From: Niabella agricola
Lineage (GTDB): Bacteria > Bacteroidota > Bacteroidia > Chitinophagales > Chitinophagaceae
Assembly (NCBI RefSeq): GCF_021538615.1
Contig: NZ_JAJHIZ010000002.1
Coordinates: forward strand, 1 to 64,000
Length of the DNA: 64,000 nucleotides
Direction of reading: 5' to 3'
Position numbers and translations under genes: made by a program. This document shows positions 16,859 to 27,043 of this stretch, in pieces (within the stretch, counting starts at the first letter, position 1; every line of letters begins with the position of its first letter). The notes beneath the pieces are model-generated. The model ran no database searches. It saw only the letters and a program-made list of their open reading frames with translations, and had not been told where the DNA came from.

Positions 16859-19800
16859 TTAGTGATGCTCCGGCTGCACTTTTACAGCGGATCCTGTTTT
16901 GCTTTTTCTCAATCCACCTCTCAGATCCACCAATACTGGTGCCGCTACAAAGATAGAAGAGTAAACCCCGGTTATCACCCCGATCAACATCGCAAAGGCG
17001 AATCCTCTAACGGCTTCCCCGCCAAATATGAACAGGATCAATACCGTAATAAATACAGTAAAGGAGGTCATAACAGTACGGCTCAACGTGTCGTTAATGG
17101 CTTTATTCACCAATGTTTTCTGGTCCATATTCGGGTATAGTCTTCCGTCTTCACGGATCCGGTCAAATACCACCACGGTATCATTCATTGAGAAACCAAT
17201 CACCGTAAGAATGGCCGCAATGAAATGCTGGTCAATTTCGAGCGGGAAAGGTACCCAGTCTCTTGCATAAGAGAACACGATCAATGTTACCAATGCATCG
17301 TGCAGCAGCGAGAAGATGGTTCCCAGCGAATATCTCCAGTCGCGGAAACGAAGGAAGATGTATACGAAGATGGCCAGTATCGCCAGCACGGTGGCAGTAA
17401 CCGCACCTCTTTTCAAATCATCGGAGATCGTTGGCAATACCTTCTTGGTACCCATTTTATATTGCGTGTCAAACTGTTCAAATGTAGTACCCTGCGGCAG
17501 GTGATTTTTTAACCCGCCAAACAGTTTATGAGCTACGATCGAATCTGCTTTTGTGGTATTCGGATCCGTGATCAGGTAAGATGTGGTAATATCCAGCGCA
17601 CTGGCATCACCTACGGTTTTGATAAACGGATTCTCATTGTCAAACGCAGCTTTTACATCGTCGCGCACTTTTTCTACATCTACTTTTTTACCAAAATCGA
17701 TCCGGTAAGAACGTCCGCCGTTGAATTCCACACCATAGTCGAACCCGTGGAAGATGGTGCCGATGGATAATAGCAGGATCACTACTGATATACCATAAGC
17801 TACTTTACGGAACTCGATAAATTTAAAGGCACTGTGTTTGAAGATGCTGCGGCTCAGGCCGGTGAAGTATTTCAGGTGATGATTTTTGTTGGTGAACCAA
17901 TCGGTAACCCAACGGCTTACCAGGATACCGCAGAACAGGGAGAGTAACAATCCCAAGATCTGTGTAGTGGCAAAACCTTTTACCGGTCCAAGCCCGAAAT
18001 AATACAGGATAAAGGCGGTGATGAGCGTGGTTACGTGACCATCGAGCACCGGTGCCAGGGAACGGCTGTAACCATCGTTAATGGCAGAAATATAACTTTT
18101 CCCTTTTGTCAGCTCTTCCTTAATACGTTCATAAATAATTACGTTACTATCCACTGCCATACCAATGGTCAATACCAGACCTGCGATACCCGGTGCTGTA
18201 AGGGTTGCACCCAAACCGGCCAGTACACCCACTGTAAACAGCAGGTTTAAGATCAGGGCGATATTGGCTACCCATCCGCTGGTGTTATAATAAATCAACA
18301 TCAGGATGAAGATTACTATAAAGGAGATCGTAAAGGACATCAAACCTCCTTTGATGGCCGCCTCTCCAAGGGTTGGCCCAACGGTTTCATCTGATACAAT
18401 CTTGGCCGGAGCGGGTAACTTACCAATTTTAAGAATATTGGCAAGGTCTTTTGCTTCTTCGGCACTAAAGCTGCCGGAGATGCTGGAGCGGCCCCCTTCA
18501 ATCACATCGTTAACTACGGGTGCCGAATACACCTGGTTGTCTACCACGATGGCAATATGCCGGTTTTTGTTGGCGCGGGTCATATCAGCCCATACGCGGC
18601 TGCCGATGGCATCCATTTCAAGGGATACATTGGTTTTACCAGACTGGTCATAGTCGGCGCCGGCATTGGTTACATGTTCGCCTTCCAGCTTCGCCTTATC
18701 GCGTCCGTAGGTTTTGATGGCGTATAGGGCTACCATATTGCTTTTCTTATTGCCTATTTTTTCAGGCATCCCGTACATCCAGGCAATTTCTGAAGGGAAC
18801 TGGGAGCGGATGGCGGGAGATGTAAGCATGGCACGTACATCAGCTGTATCTTTAATATTTACCTGCCCGATAATACCCATGTCTGCCAGGCCGCCTTTCT
18901 GATCTACCGGAGGCACTAAAATCCCCCAGATATGCTTTTTCATTTCCTGTTGCTGATCAGCAGCAGCGTCTCCTGTTTTAGGAGCGTTTTTATCCGCTTT
19001 GGCCAGTTCCGACAGCTGATTCTGCAGCTTGTTGGTATCAGTGGTAGCTGTTTTTGCAGAATCGGGCTTGGCTACCGCACCTGCGGCAACAGCGGCTGAG
19101 TCTGTTTTTGCAATGCTGTCTTTTGTTGCTTTTCCTGCATTCTGAGCGTAATAGATTTCATCTGCTTTTTGCAGGTTGGCCCACAGTTCGGAAATGTTAT
19201 AAACTTCCCAGAACTGGAGGTTGGCAGAGGCCTGCAGGTTTTTGCGAACCCGCTCCTTATCCTGTACGCCGGGCAGTTCTACGGAAATGATCTGTTTGCT
19301 GGGATCCGGGTTGATGCTGGGCTGCGCTACCCCGAACTTATCGATACGGGTAGTAATCAGGCGGGCCGTATTGTCAAAAGCAGCCTTGGCCTGCTCCTGC
19401 AGGAACCGGGTAACCTTGGCATCATTGTCTGTAACCTTAATGTTTTCGCGGTTGGCTGTGGCAAACAGGGAGGCCAACGGCGTATTCGGGCTTAGTTTTT
19501 TGAACTCTTCCACAAAAAGGGTAATGAAGTTGGCATCGCTGTTCCCTTTGCGTTTATCGGCATTCGCCAATGCCTTTAAGAAATTGGGATCTTTTGAATT
19601 GTTGGCAAGCGTCTGTAGCAATCCGTTCATCTCTACTTCCATAGTCACATTCATACCCCCCTGGAGGTCAAGACCCAGGTTCAACTCTTCCTCTTTCGCT
19701 TTCTGGTAGCTGATGGCACCGGTAATTCCATAGGTAATGGTTTCATCTTTGGTGCTGTCTTTTAAGCGGGTCAGGCGATCGTTGTAAATCTGGTTCAGGG

Positions 19801-19999
19801 TTTCCTGGTACACCTCCTGGGAATCTTTATTGGAGGGGAACTTTTGGGCAGCAGTCTGGTGATTTGCATTTACATAATTGTGCGCAATCTTTTCCAATTT
19901 CTTTTCGTGGTTGCGTACAAACCATGTAAATGACAGCTGGTAGAGTGAGTAGATAATGAGTAAGATTGTAAAAAATCTAACCAGTCCTTTGAGTTGCAT
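16859..19999 (-). CDS. secDF: Protein translocase subunit SecDF (fused)
   Basis: A 1046-residue inner-membrane protein joining SecD and SecF in one chain, as is usual in Bacteroidota. It uses the proton gradient to help pull proteins across the membrane after SecA/SecYEG. The SecD half has N-L-G-L-D-L-Q-G-G-M, a large periplasmic P1 region with an Ala/Lys/Asp-rich insert (about 285-360), D-A-I-G-S and G-M-A-V-D-S-N-V-I-I-Y-E-R-I-K-E-E. The SecF half begins near residue 720 with F-I-E-F-R-K-V and has Y-G-V-E-F-N-G-G and S-M-N-D-T-V-V-V-F-D-R-I-R-E. Both conserved Asp-bearing helices needed for proton relay are present. A -7 box lies about 50 bases upstream. Confidence 0.96.
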   Translation of the reverse strand: MQLKGLVRFFTILLIIYSLYQLSFTWFVRNHEKKLEKIAHNYVNANHQTAAQKFPSNKDSQEVYQETLNQIYNDRLTRLKDSTKDETITYGITGAISYQKAKEEELNLGLDLQGGMNVTMEVEMNGLLQTLANNSKDPNFLKALANADKRKGNSDANFITLFVEEFKKLSPNTPLASLFATANRENIKVTDNDAKVTRFLQEQAKAAFDNTARLITTRIDKFGVAQPSINPDPSKQIISVELPGVQDKERVRKNLQASANLQFWEVYNISELWANLQKADEIYYAQNAGKATKDSIAKTDSAAVAAGAVAKPDSAKTATTDTNKLQNQLSELAKADKNAPKTGDAAADQQQEMKKHIWGILVPPVDQKGGLADMGIIGQVNIKDTADVRAMLTSPAIRSQFPSEIAWMYGMPEKIGNKKSNMVALYAIKTYGRDKAKLEGEHVTNAGADYDQSGKTNVSLEMDAIGSRVWADMTRANKNRHIAIVVDNQVYSAPVVNDVIEGGRSSISGSFSAEEAKDLANILKIGKLPAPAKIVSDETVGPTLGEAAIKGGLMSFTISFIVIFILMLIYYNTSGWVANIALILNLLFTVGVLAGLGATLTAPGIAGLVLTIGMAVDSNVIIYERIKEELTKGKSYISAINDGYSRSLAPVLDGHVTTLITAFILYYFGLGPVKGFATTQILGLLLSLFCGILVSRWVTDWFTNKNHHLKYFTGLSRSIFKHSAFKFIEFRKVAYGISVVILLLSIGTIFHGFDYGVEFNGGRSYRIDFGKKVDVEKVRDDVKAAFDNENPFIKTVGDASALDITTSYLITDPNTTKADSIVAHKLFGGLKNHLPQGTTFEQFDTQYKMGTKKVLPTISDDLKRGAVTATVLAILAIFVYIFLRFRDWRYSLGTIFSLLHDALVTLIVFSYARDWVPFPLEIDQHFIAAILTVIGFSMNDTVVVFDRIREDGRLYPNMDQKTLVNKAINDTLSRTVMTSFTVFITVLILFIFGGEAVRGFAFAMLIGVITGVYSSIFVAAPVLVDLRGGLRKSKTGSAVKVQPEHH

Positions 20000-20047
20000 A
20001 CGTATTTGTTAATTTAATCTTTGGTTCCTCTTTAAATTTAAAGGGGG

Positions 20048-20055
20048 CAAAGATA
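20048..20055 (-). promoter_or_regulatory. -7 box for secDF
   Basis: CAAAGATA reads TATCTTTG on the minus strand, 49 bases before the secDF ATG. Confidence 0.5.
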
Positions 20056-20187
20056 AGGTTTAAAGACATATAGTGGATTTGGTTTTATAAACGGATTTTA
20101 TACTGTATAAATTTTTAGTTATGGGTGGATTTTATAGAATATTTCGATTTTTTGAGATTTTAAGTTCGAAGCTGTCACTCTAACCCC

Positions 20188-20195
20188 TAAATTTG
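20188..20195 (+). promoter_or_regulatory. -7 box for the aminotransferase gene
   Basis: TAAATTTG matches TAnnTTTG, 38 bases before the ATG at 20233. Confidence 0.45.
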
Positions 20196-20232
20196 CCTGA
20201 ATTTGTTTAAAAATCAATTATAAACGTTTAAA

Positions 20233-21423
20233 ATGTCGTTATCTTCTCTTTTACAGCGGTTTAGTGAGCCTGAAACGCTGAAAATGGCCAAATTAGGCCG
20301 CGAATTGAGGGCACAGGGGATCGATGTGATCGATCTGAGCCTGGGTGAGCCCGATTTTGATACGCCCGAGCACATTAAAGAGGCTGCCATTAAAGCCATT
20401 AATGACAACTGGAGCCACTATTCCCCGGTAGCGGGTTTTCTGGATGCACGGGAAGCTGTTTGTACCAAACTGAAAAGAGACAATAACCTGGATTATAAGC
20501 CGGAACAGATTGTGATTTCCACAGGTGCCAAGCAAAGCCTGGCCAATGTGATCCTGGCATTGGTAGATGATGGTGAAGAAGTGATCATTCCCACACCGTA
20601 CTGGGTAACCTATTCCGAGTTGGTGAAGATCGCCCGCGGAAAAGTAGTGGAGATCCGGACTACGGTAGAACAGAAATTGAAGATCACCGCTGCTGATCTG
20701 GAAAAAGCCATTACGCCCAATACCAAGGCCTTCCTGTTTTCTTCACCCTGTAACCCTTCCGGGGCCGTTTACAGTAAAGATGAACTGGCCAGCCTGGTGG
20801 AAGTGTTTAAAAAACATCCGCAGATCTATATCATCTCCGACGAGATTTATGAATACATCAATTATGTGGGCAAGCATGAGAGCATTGCGCAGTTTGAAGA
20901 AATTAAAGACCGCGTCATTGTAGTGAATGGACTGGCAAAAGGATTTGCAATGACGGGCTGGCGGATCGGTTATACCGCCTCAACTGTAGAAATCGCAAAG
21001 GGTATGGAAAAACTGCAGGGGCAGATTACCAGCGGTACCAATACTATTGCTCAAAAAGCGACTGTGACGGCCCTTACGGCGGATCTGGCCCCCTCTATGG
21101 AAATGACCAAAGAGTTTACCCGCCGTAAACAACGGGTGATGGAACTGATCAATGACATACCCGGAATCACTTGTACCGAGCCTGATGGTGCATTCTATAT
21201 CTTCCCGGATATGAGCAGTTATTTCGGAAAGTCGGATGGTGAAACCTCCATTACCAACTCCGCGGATCTTTGCATGTACATCCTGAACAAGGCGCATGTG
21301 TCCTCTGTAATGGGTGCAGCTTTTGGTGAACCGAATTGCGTACGTTTTTCGTTTGCCAACAGCCTGGAGAAAATTGAAGAGGGCTGGAGCCGCATAAAAA
21401 AGGCGCTGGCCGTTTTGAAATAG
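20233..21423 (+). CDS. PLP-dependent aminotransferase, class I (aspartate aminotransferase-like)
   Basis: A 396-residue fold-type I aminotransferase. Family signatures in order: D-L-S-L-G-E-P-D-F-D-T-P near residue 35, S-P-V-A-G near 57, T-G-A-K-Q-S-L, P-Y-W-V-T-Y, S-P-C-N-P-S-G-A-V-Y, S-D-E-I-Y-E-Y, and G-L-A-K-G-F-A-M-T-G-W-R-I-G-Y, where the Lys forms the Schiff base with PLP. The final R-F-S-F-A contains the carboxylate-binding Arg. It probably moves amino groups between aspartate and 2-oxoglutarate in the cytoplasm; related substrates cannot be excluded. A strong terminator follows, so it appears monocistronic. Confidence 0.9.
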   Translation: MSLSSLLQRFSEPETLKMAKLGRELRAQGIDVIDLSLGEPDFDTPEHIKEAAIKAINDNWSHYSPVAGFLDAREAVCTKLKRDNNLDYKPEQIVISTGAKQSLANVILALVDDGEEVIIPTPYWVTYSELVKIARGKVVEIRTTVEQKLKITAADLEKAITPNTKAFLFSSPCNPSGAVYSKDELASLVEVFKKHPQIYIISDEIYEYINYVGKHESIAQFEEIKDRVIVVNGLAKGFAMTGWRIGYTASTVEIAKGMEKLQGQITSGTNTIAQKATVTALTADLAPSMEMTKEFTRRKQRVMELINDIPGITCTEPDGAFYIFPDMSSYFGKSDGETSITNSADLCMYILNKAHVSSVMGAAFGEPNCVRFSFANSLEKIEEGWSRIKKALAVLK

Positions 21424-21443
21424 AACAAATATCAACCTGATTG

Positions 21444-21478
21444 AAAAGGACGTCCGGAATGGTGCGTCCTTTTTTTTA
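21444..21478 (+). terminator. Terminator of the aminotransferase gene
   Basis: AAAAGGACG pairs with CGTCCTTTT across a 12-base loop and leads into a run of T. Confidence 0.8.
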
Positions 21479-21612
21479 AATCATTCCGGCACAAGGGCAG
21501 ATTCGGGTGGCAACATAATGCCGGTATTGTTTTTACATGGGTTCTGCTTAAAGTTTAGTAATTTTAAACTGCGGATGTGAGAAATCGGTTGGTCTATTTT
21601 CCCTACAAAAAC

Positions 21613-23508
21613 ATGAAAACGGTTCGTTCCTATGGTTTGCTGTTAATAGCAGAGCTTCTGTTTGCGTTGGTGCCTGTGCTGGCACAACGTGCGGTTGTGA
21701 CCGGGCGGGAAGCCCGTGAATTGCTGTGGGCGCCGGATAGCAGGGCAAAGGTAGATTCCATCATCGCGTTTGCTGCGAAGCACCGAAAGAACGATTCGGT
21801 AGATACGCTGTTTAAAATCGGCTTTAATCTTGTAAACCGGCTTGCTTATAAAGATGCTGAAGCCCGGCTCCTGGATGCTTACGGTGTTTACAACCGTGAC
21901 TTTTCCAGGTATGCGCTCGCATTGGCCAATCATAAAGACAGCCGGGAGCTGGCCCGGAAAACGGGAGACATCCAAACGGAAATTCATGCTACCAATAATA
22001 TCGGGGTGGTTTACCGGCGCCTGGATGAAAACGGAAAGGCGCTTACCTACCATATGGAAGCGTTGCGCCTTGCGGAGAAAGTAGGGGATGATTACAGCGC
22101 CAGCGTGGCATTAAACAGCATTGGAAATATTCATATTGTGCTCGGAAATTACTACGATGCGATTACGTATTTCCGGAAGAGTTTGCCCATTGCACAGAAG
22201 GCCAATAATATGCTGGGCATGGCCATGAACTATAATAACATTGGTGAAGCGTATGAATATATGGGCAAGCTGGATTCTGCCGACAGCTATTATAAACAAT
22301 CGCTGTTTTATAATAAGCAGATCAATAATCATAAGGGACTTGCCATCTGTTATAATTCCATTGGTAATGTTTTAAAAAAACAAAACCGCGTTCAGGAAGC
22401 GATCGCCCTGTTTGAAAAGGCGAAACACATCACCGATACCCTGGGCGATGGCCTTTACAGCGCTAACAATTATAATAACCTGGGAAACGCCTACCTCTTG
22501 CTGCACCAGTACATCCAGGCAAGAAACATGTTCTTTGATGCCCTTGCTATTTCCAGCCGTATTGGCACGATGACGGAGACAAAAAGTGCGTATGAGGGAT
22601 TGATGAAACTGAACGAGATGACGGCACACCTGGATTCTGCATTGTTTTATAGCAAACTGTTTAAAAAGTACAGCGACAGTATTGTAACAGAAAGCAACAA
22701 CCGGCATGTGCGGCAGATGGAGGCTATTTACGATACGGAGAAGGAGCAGGCCCGGATTGTTTTCCTTGAAACCAACCGGAAGAACGACCGGATCTTTCTT
22801 TTCGGGGCACTGGTGTTGTTCCTGCTGATCCTAACCTCCGGCATCCTATACTACCTGCGCTACCGGTTGCTGGAGCGTAACAAACGATTGAGCCAGGAGC
22901 TGGAGATCCGTTCTCAGATTGCCTCCGATCTTCATGATGATATGGGATCTACCTTAAGTAGTATTCATATCTTTAGTGAGCTGCTCCGTACCTCGGGCAC
23001 CAATAAGGAAGAGCTGCTGACCAAGATTGAAGCCAACGCAAAAGACACGCTGGACGCGCTGGATGATATCATCTGGCTGGTTAAACCGTCCAATGACAAG
23101 TTTAGTAACCTTTGCCAGCATATCCGGGAATATGCTGTGCCCATGTTTCAGTCGAAAGGAATTCATTTTCAAATTGACTTTCCTGAATCCATCTCAGAGA
23201 TCCCGCTGCCGATGGATACCCGGAGAAATATCTTTCTGATTGTAAAAGAATCTGTGAATAACCTCGTCAAATACTCAAAATGTACCGAGGCTTCGATAAT
23301 TGCCCGGAACGAAGAGACGATGATCTTTTTTGCCATAAAGGATAATGGAATCGGTTTTGATCCTGAAAAACTTACGGACCGCAACGGCGTAAAGAATATG
23401 TACGCCAGGGCCCGGAAGATGCAGGCAGGGATCAGGATTGCTACCGGATGTGGGAATGGTACATTGGTGGAATTTTGGGTGACAAAAGAGAAAGCCGCGG
23501 AGGCCTGA
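21613..23508 (+). CDS. TPR-containing sensor histidine kinase (HisKA_3/NarL-partner type)
   Basis: A 631-residue membrane kinase. The start at 21613 places a signal peptide (M-K-T-V-R-S, hydrophobic core, V-L-A-Q) at the N-terminus. Residues about 90-370 are periplasmic tetratricopeptide repeats with repeated A-x-x-Y-N-N-I-G-x-A/V units. A single transmembrane helix is at about 400-420. The kinase core has D-L-H-D-D-M-G-S-T-L, where His is phosphorylated, then I-W-L-V-K-P, an N-box (K-E-S-V-N-N), and D-N-G-I-G-F. This type normally signals to a LuxR/NarL-type regulator, but none is adjacent. The ligand is unknown. Confidence 0.9.
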   Translation: MKTVRSYGLLLIAELLFALVPVLAQRAVVTGREARELLWAPDSRAKVDSIIAFAAKHRKNDSVDTLFKIGFNLVNRLAYKDAEARLLDAYGVYNRDFSRYALALANHKDSRELARKTGDIQTEIHATNNIGVVYRRLDENGKALTYHMEALRLAEKVGDDYSASVALNSIGNIHIVLGNYYDAITYFRKSLPIAQKANNMLGMAMNYNNIGEAYEYMGKLDSADSYYKQSLFYNKQINNHKGLAICYNSIGNVLKKQNRVQEAIALFEKAKHITDTLGDGLYSANNYNNLGNAYLLLHQYIQARNMFFDALAISSRIGTMTETKSAYEGLMKLNEMTAHLDSALFYSKLFKKYSDSIVTESNNRHVRQMEAIYDTEKEQARIVFLETNRKNDRIFLFGALVLFLLILTSGILYYLRYRLLERNKRLSQELEIRSQIASDLHDDMGSTLSSIHIFSELLRTSGTNKEELLTKIEANAKDTLDALDDIIWLVKPSNDKFSNLCQHIREYAVPMFQSKGIHFQIDFPESISEIPLPMDTRRNIFLIVKESVNNLVKYSKCTEASIIARNEETMIFFAIKDNGIGFDPEKLTDRNGVKNMYARARKMQAGIRIATGCGNGTLVEFWVTKEKAAEA

Positions 23509-23571
23509 TATACTTGAAAACAATTCTTGCCGGTTATTTCCCAATTGCTATCTTTATTCAAACGCGTTTGC

Positions 23572-25680
23572 ATGAAAAAACTTTTTTATTTCCCGTTTGT
23601 ATTACTGACGATGAAAACCATGGCGCAGCTTCAATATCCCGTAACCCGGCAGGAGGCCGTTACGGAAGACTATTTCGGAACCAATGTAACAGATCCCTAC
23701 CGGTGGCTGGAAGATGATAATAGCGCAGCAACCAAAGCATGGGTACAGGCCCAGAATAAAGTAACCGATGCCTATCTTTCCAGGATCCCTTACAGGAACC
23801 AGATAAAACGCAGGCTGGAATCCTTATGGAATTATCCCAAGTTTGGAGCCCCTTTTAAAAAAGGCAATTACTATTATTTTTATAAGAATGACGGATTGCA
23901 GAACCAGGCCGTTTTGTACCGTACAAAAGACCTTAACGGCGCTGCTGAAGTATTTATTGATCCTAATACGTTAAGTAGCGAAGGCATTGCTGCACTCGGC
24001 GGTCTGTCTTTTACAAAGGATGGAAAACTGTGTGCGTATTCCGTATCAAAAGCCGGCAGCGACTGGAGCGAGATCTTTGTGATGAATACCGAAACGAAAG
24101 CGCTGCTTCCGGATAAGATTAACTGGACCAAATTTGGCGGAGCGGCCTGGAAAGGCAATGAAGGGTTTTATTACAGCGCCTATGATGAGCCCGACGAAAA
24201 ATCAAAGCTGAGTAAAAAGAACGAATTCCAAAAGGTATTCTATCACCGGTTGGGCACACCGCAAAAAGAAGATGTGATTGTTTACCAGGATCAGGCGCAC
24301 CCGCTGCGGTATTTTGGAGTAGGACTAACAGAAGATCAACGTTTCCTGATCCTGAATGTTACAGAGGGCACCAGCGGCAGTGAACTTTGGTACCGGGATC
24401 TTAATGATCCGGCGCAACAGGAATTTGCGTTATTGGTAAAAGGTTTTGATACGGAGTCTTCTGTAATTGAAAACAAAGGAGACCTGCTTCTGGTAAATAC
24501 CAACTACCGGGCACCCAATTACCGGGTGGTAGTGATCGATCCCAGGCAGCCGGCAAGAGAAAACTGGAAGACCCTGATACCGGAGCAACAGGAAGCATTG
24601 CAGGGAGTGGGTACGGCGGGCGGCCATCTTTTTGCCAGTTATCTGAAGGATGCGGCTTCAAGGGTCGTTCAATATGATTTCGACGGCAACAAAATCCGGG
24701 ATATCGCATTGCCGGGGATCGGCTCTGCCTGTGGTTTTGGAGCCGACCAGGAAGACAAGACCTTCTATTATACCTATAGTTCCTTCGCAACTCCTGCAGC
24801 CATCTATCAGTATGATATTAACTCGGGAAGGTCTGCATTATACAAGAAAGCAGCGCTGCATCTGAACACAGAAGACCTGGTAACAGAGCAGGTGTTTTTT
24901 ACGAGCAAGGATGGTACCCGGGTGCCCATGTTCTTAACCTATAAAAAAGGATTGAAAAAGGACGGGAACAACCCCGTACTCTTATACGGCTATGGCGGGT
25001 TTAATATTCCGATGACGCCAGGCTTTAGTGTGAGCAATGCCTTTTTCGTGGAGCAGGGGGGCATTTATGCTGTAGTAAATCTGAGAGGCGGCAGCGAATA
25101 TGGAGAGGCATGGCATAAAGCCGGCATGCTGCTGAACAAGCAAAATGTATTCGATGATTTTATTGCGGCTGCAGAATACCTGATTGCTGAAAAATATACC
25201 AATAAAAATAAAACGGCCATCAGGGGTGGCAGCAACGGAGGGTTATTGGTTGGCGCGGTAATGACCCAACGCCCGGATTTGTTTAAGGTCGCCATCCCGC
25301 AAGTGGGGGTGCTGGATATGCTGCGCTTTCAGAAATTTACGGTGGGCTGGGGATGGACCGTGGAATACGGCAGCGCCGATTCGGCCACCTATTTTCCGTA
25401 TCTCTACCGGTATTCGCCCTATCATAACCTGAAAAAAGGTGTTCGCTATCCAGCCACGTTGATCACCACGGGAGATCACGATGACCGGGTGGTACCGGCA
25501 CATTCCTTTAAATTTGCTGCACGTTTGCAGGAATACCACAAGGGAGCCAATCCCGTGCTGATCCGTATAGAAACGAATGCCGGGCACGGCGCAGGCAAAC
25601 CCACTGGCAAGGTGATTGAAGAAGCCGCAGATATCTGGGCGTTTACCATGTATAACCTGGGAATGAAATTCAAAGAGTAG
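23572..25680 (+). CDS. Prolyl oligopeptidase (family S9A)
   Basis: A 702-residue exported peptidase. The start at 23572 gives a signal peptide ending M-A-Q. The N-terminal part begins P-V-T-R-Q-E-A-V-T-E-D-Y-F-G and D-P-Y-R-W-L-E-D, the family entry motif. A seven-bladed propeller (about 85-430) restricts access to short peptides. The alpha/beta-hydrolase domain has Y-G-G-F-N, R-G-G-S-E-Y-G and G-G-S-N-G-G with Ser554. The acid is in D-H-D-D-R-V-V and His672 is in N-A-G-H-G-A-G-K-P. It cleaves after proline in peptides, probably in the periplasm. It follows the sensor kinase by 63 bases; co-transcription is possible. Confidence 0.93.
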   Translation: MKKLFYFPFVLLTMKTMAQLQYPVTRQEAVTEDYFGTNVTDPYRWLEDDNSAATKAWVQAQNKVTDAYLSRIPYRNQIKRRLESLWNYPKFGAPFKKGNYYYFYKNDGLQNQAVLYRTKDLNGAAEVFIDPNTLSSEGIAALGGLSFTKDGKLCAYSVSKAGSDWSEIFVMNTETKALLPDKINWTKFGGAAWKGNEGFYYSAYDEPDEKSKLSKKNEFQKVFYHRLGTPQKEDVIVYQDQAHPLRYFGVGLTEDQRFLILNVTEGTSGSELWYRDLNDPAQQEFALLVKGFDTESSVIENKGDLLLVNTNYRAPNYRVVVIDPRQPARENWKTLIPEQQEALQGVGTAGGHLFASYLKDAASRVVQYDFDGNKIRDIALPGIGSACGFGADQEDKTFYYTYSSFATPAAIYQYDINSGRSALYKKAALHLNTEDLVTEQVFFTSKDGTRVPMFLTYKKGLKKDGNNPVLLYGYGGFNIPMTPGFSVSNAFFVEQGGIYAVVNLRGGSEYGEAWHKAGMLLNKQNVFDDFIAAAEYLIAEKYTNKNKTAIRGGSNGGLLVGAVMTQRPDLFKVAIPQVGVLDMLRFQKFTVGWGWTVEYGSADSATYFPYLYRYSPYHNLKKGVRYPATLITTGDHDDRVVPAHSFKFAARLQEYHKGANPVLIRIETNAGHGAGKPTGKVIEEAADIWAFTMYNLGMKFKE

Positions 25681-25753
25681 GCGGTTAAGCAGACCACTTT
25701 ACTTAAAAAAGGACCTGAAGGCTTGCGGAAAACAACCGGTTCCGGCGAGCACC

Positions 25754-25769
25754 TATAGCAGTTGCTATA
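25754..25769. promoter_or_regulatory. Operator-like palindrome upstream of the YeiH-type gene
   Basis: TATAGCA-GT-TGCTATA is a perfect 7-base inverted repeat 29 bases before the start codon. It overlaps the probable core promoter region. No adjacent LysR-type regulator is present. Confidence 0.35.
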
Positions 25770-25798
25770 TAATTTTAAAATAAAAAGTAGTAGAAAAC

Positions 25799-27043
25799 AT
25801 GAAGAAAGCATGGATGCATGAAGACTGGGCAATCGTATTACTGGGCGGGCTGATCATTCTTTTAGCCCTTTCGGGCCTGATCATACCGGTTCCGGTTTAT
25901 TCCTGGAAAAATGGAACCGATCTTACATCAACTGTTCTTTCTTCCTCCAACCTGTTAAATATCGGAAAGCAGTTGCTGATAGTAGCACCTGTTGCGGCGC
26001 TGGCCGCTGTACTTACCAGGAAGCCGCTTAAAACAACTGTTCCGGTATTTGTAGTAATCTTTATGATCACCCAGGCTGCACTGGTATTGGCCGGAAATAG
26101 TGTAATGAAGGATCTGAACCTGGAAGCCGTTATTTTCTCGCTGGCACTGGGACTGATCATTGGTAATTGTTTTAAACTGCCGGATTGGTTCCGGGAAGTA
26201 TTGAATGCCGAGCTATATGTGAAGATCGGGTTGGTGTTGCTGGGGTGTTCCGTTATTTTTTCGGATGTGATGAAGGCCGGCGGCCTGGGATTGGTGCAGG
26301 CGCTGGTCGTTGTTTTGTCTGTATGGTATTTTGCCTTCTGGCTTTGCCGGAAGATGAAGGTGGATGATGATCTCACCATGATGATCTCCAGTGCTGTTTC
26401 CATTTGCGGCGTATCGGCGGCTATTGCTACTTCCGGAGCCATCAAAGGCGATTCGAAGAAGTTGTCGTATGTGATCTCGATGGTATTGGTTACGGCAGTG
26501 CCAATGATGATCTTTATGCCGGTAATTGCTAACTACCTCCAGTTACCAGAACGGGTAACCGGGGCCTGGCTTGGAGGTAGTATCGATACTTCCGGTGCGG
26601 TTGTAGCCTCCGGTTCACTGGTAGGAGAGGAAGCTCTGAAGATTAGTACGATTGTAAAGTTTTCACAGAACGTATTGCTGGGAATTGCTGCTTTTGCGAT
26701 TTCGGTTTACTGGACCTACTCCAAGAGCACTGCTGCAGGCAGCCAGGAGAAGCCTACGCTGAAGGTGATCTGGCAACGGTTTCCCAAGTTCATACTGGGG
26801 TTCATCGGCGCTTCGCTACTGTTTTCTTTTTTGATTACACCAGAGGTAAATGCCTCTGTTAAAAACGGGTTAAAGAGTCTTCAGGGCTTGTGGTTCGGAC
26901 TCGCATTTACCAGTATCGGGCTGGAGACCCGCTTTGCCGACCTGTTTAAAAACAACAGCAGAAAGCCGTTGTGGGCATTCCTGATCGCTCAGTTATTCAA
27001 TGTGATCATTACCCTGATTATTGCCTTTATATTGTTCCGGTAA
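25799..27043 (+). CDS. YeiH-family putative sulfate exporter (UPF0324)
   Basis: A 414-residue inner-membrane protein with about ten hydrophobic helices. Family features include I-F-S-L-A-L-G-L-I-I-G-N, K-I-G-L-V-L-L-G, S-S-A-V-S-I-C-G-V-S-A-A-I-A, and G-A-W-L-G-G-S-I-D-T-S-G-A-V-V-A-S-G, the most conserved stretch. Members are annotated as putative sulfate or related anion exporters; direct proof is limited. It carries a longer N-terminal helix pair than the shortest family members. It is followed by a 719-base gap. Confidence 0.85.
   Translation: MKKAWMHEDWAIVLLGGLIILLALSGLIIPVPVYSWKNGTDLTSTVLSSSNLLNIGKQLLIVAPVAALAAVLTRKPLKTTVPVFVVIFMITQAALVLAGNSVMKDLNLEAVIFSLALGLIIGNCFKLPDWFREVLNAELYVKIGLVLLGCSVIFSDVMKAGGLGLVQALVVVLSVWYFAFWLCRKMKVDDDLTMMISSAVSICGVSAAIATSGAIKGDSKKLSYVISMVLVTAVPMMIFMPVIANYLQLPERVTGAWLGGSIDTSGAVVASGSLVGEEALKISTIVKFSQNVLLGIAAFAISVYWTYSKSTAAGSQEKPTLKVIWQRFPKFILGFIGASLLFSFLITPEVNASVKNGLKSLQGLWFGLAFTSIGLETRFADLFKNNSRKPLWAFLIAQLFNVIITLIIAFILFR

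Noticed and set aside
21613..25680. Sensor kinase and prolyl oligopeptidase as a peptide-signalling pair
   Set aside because: Adjacency alone supports it; no response regulator or peptide gene is nearby.
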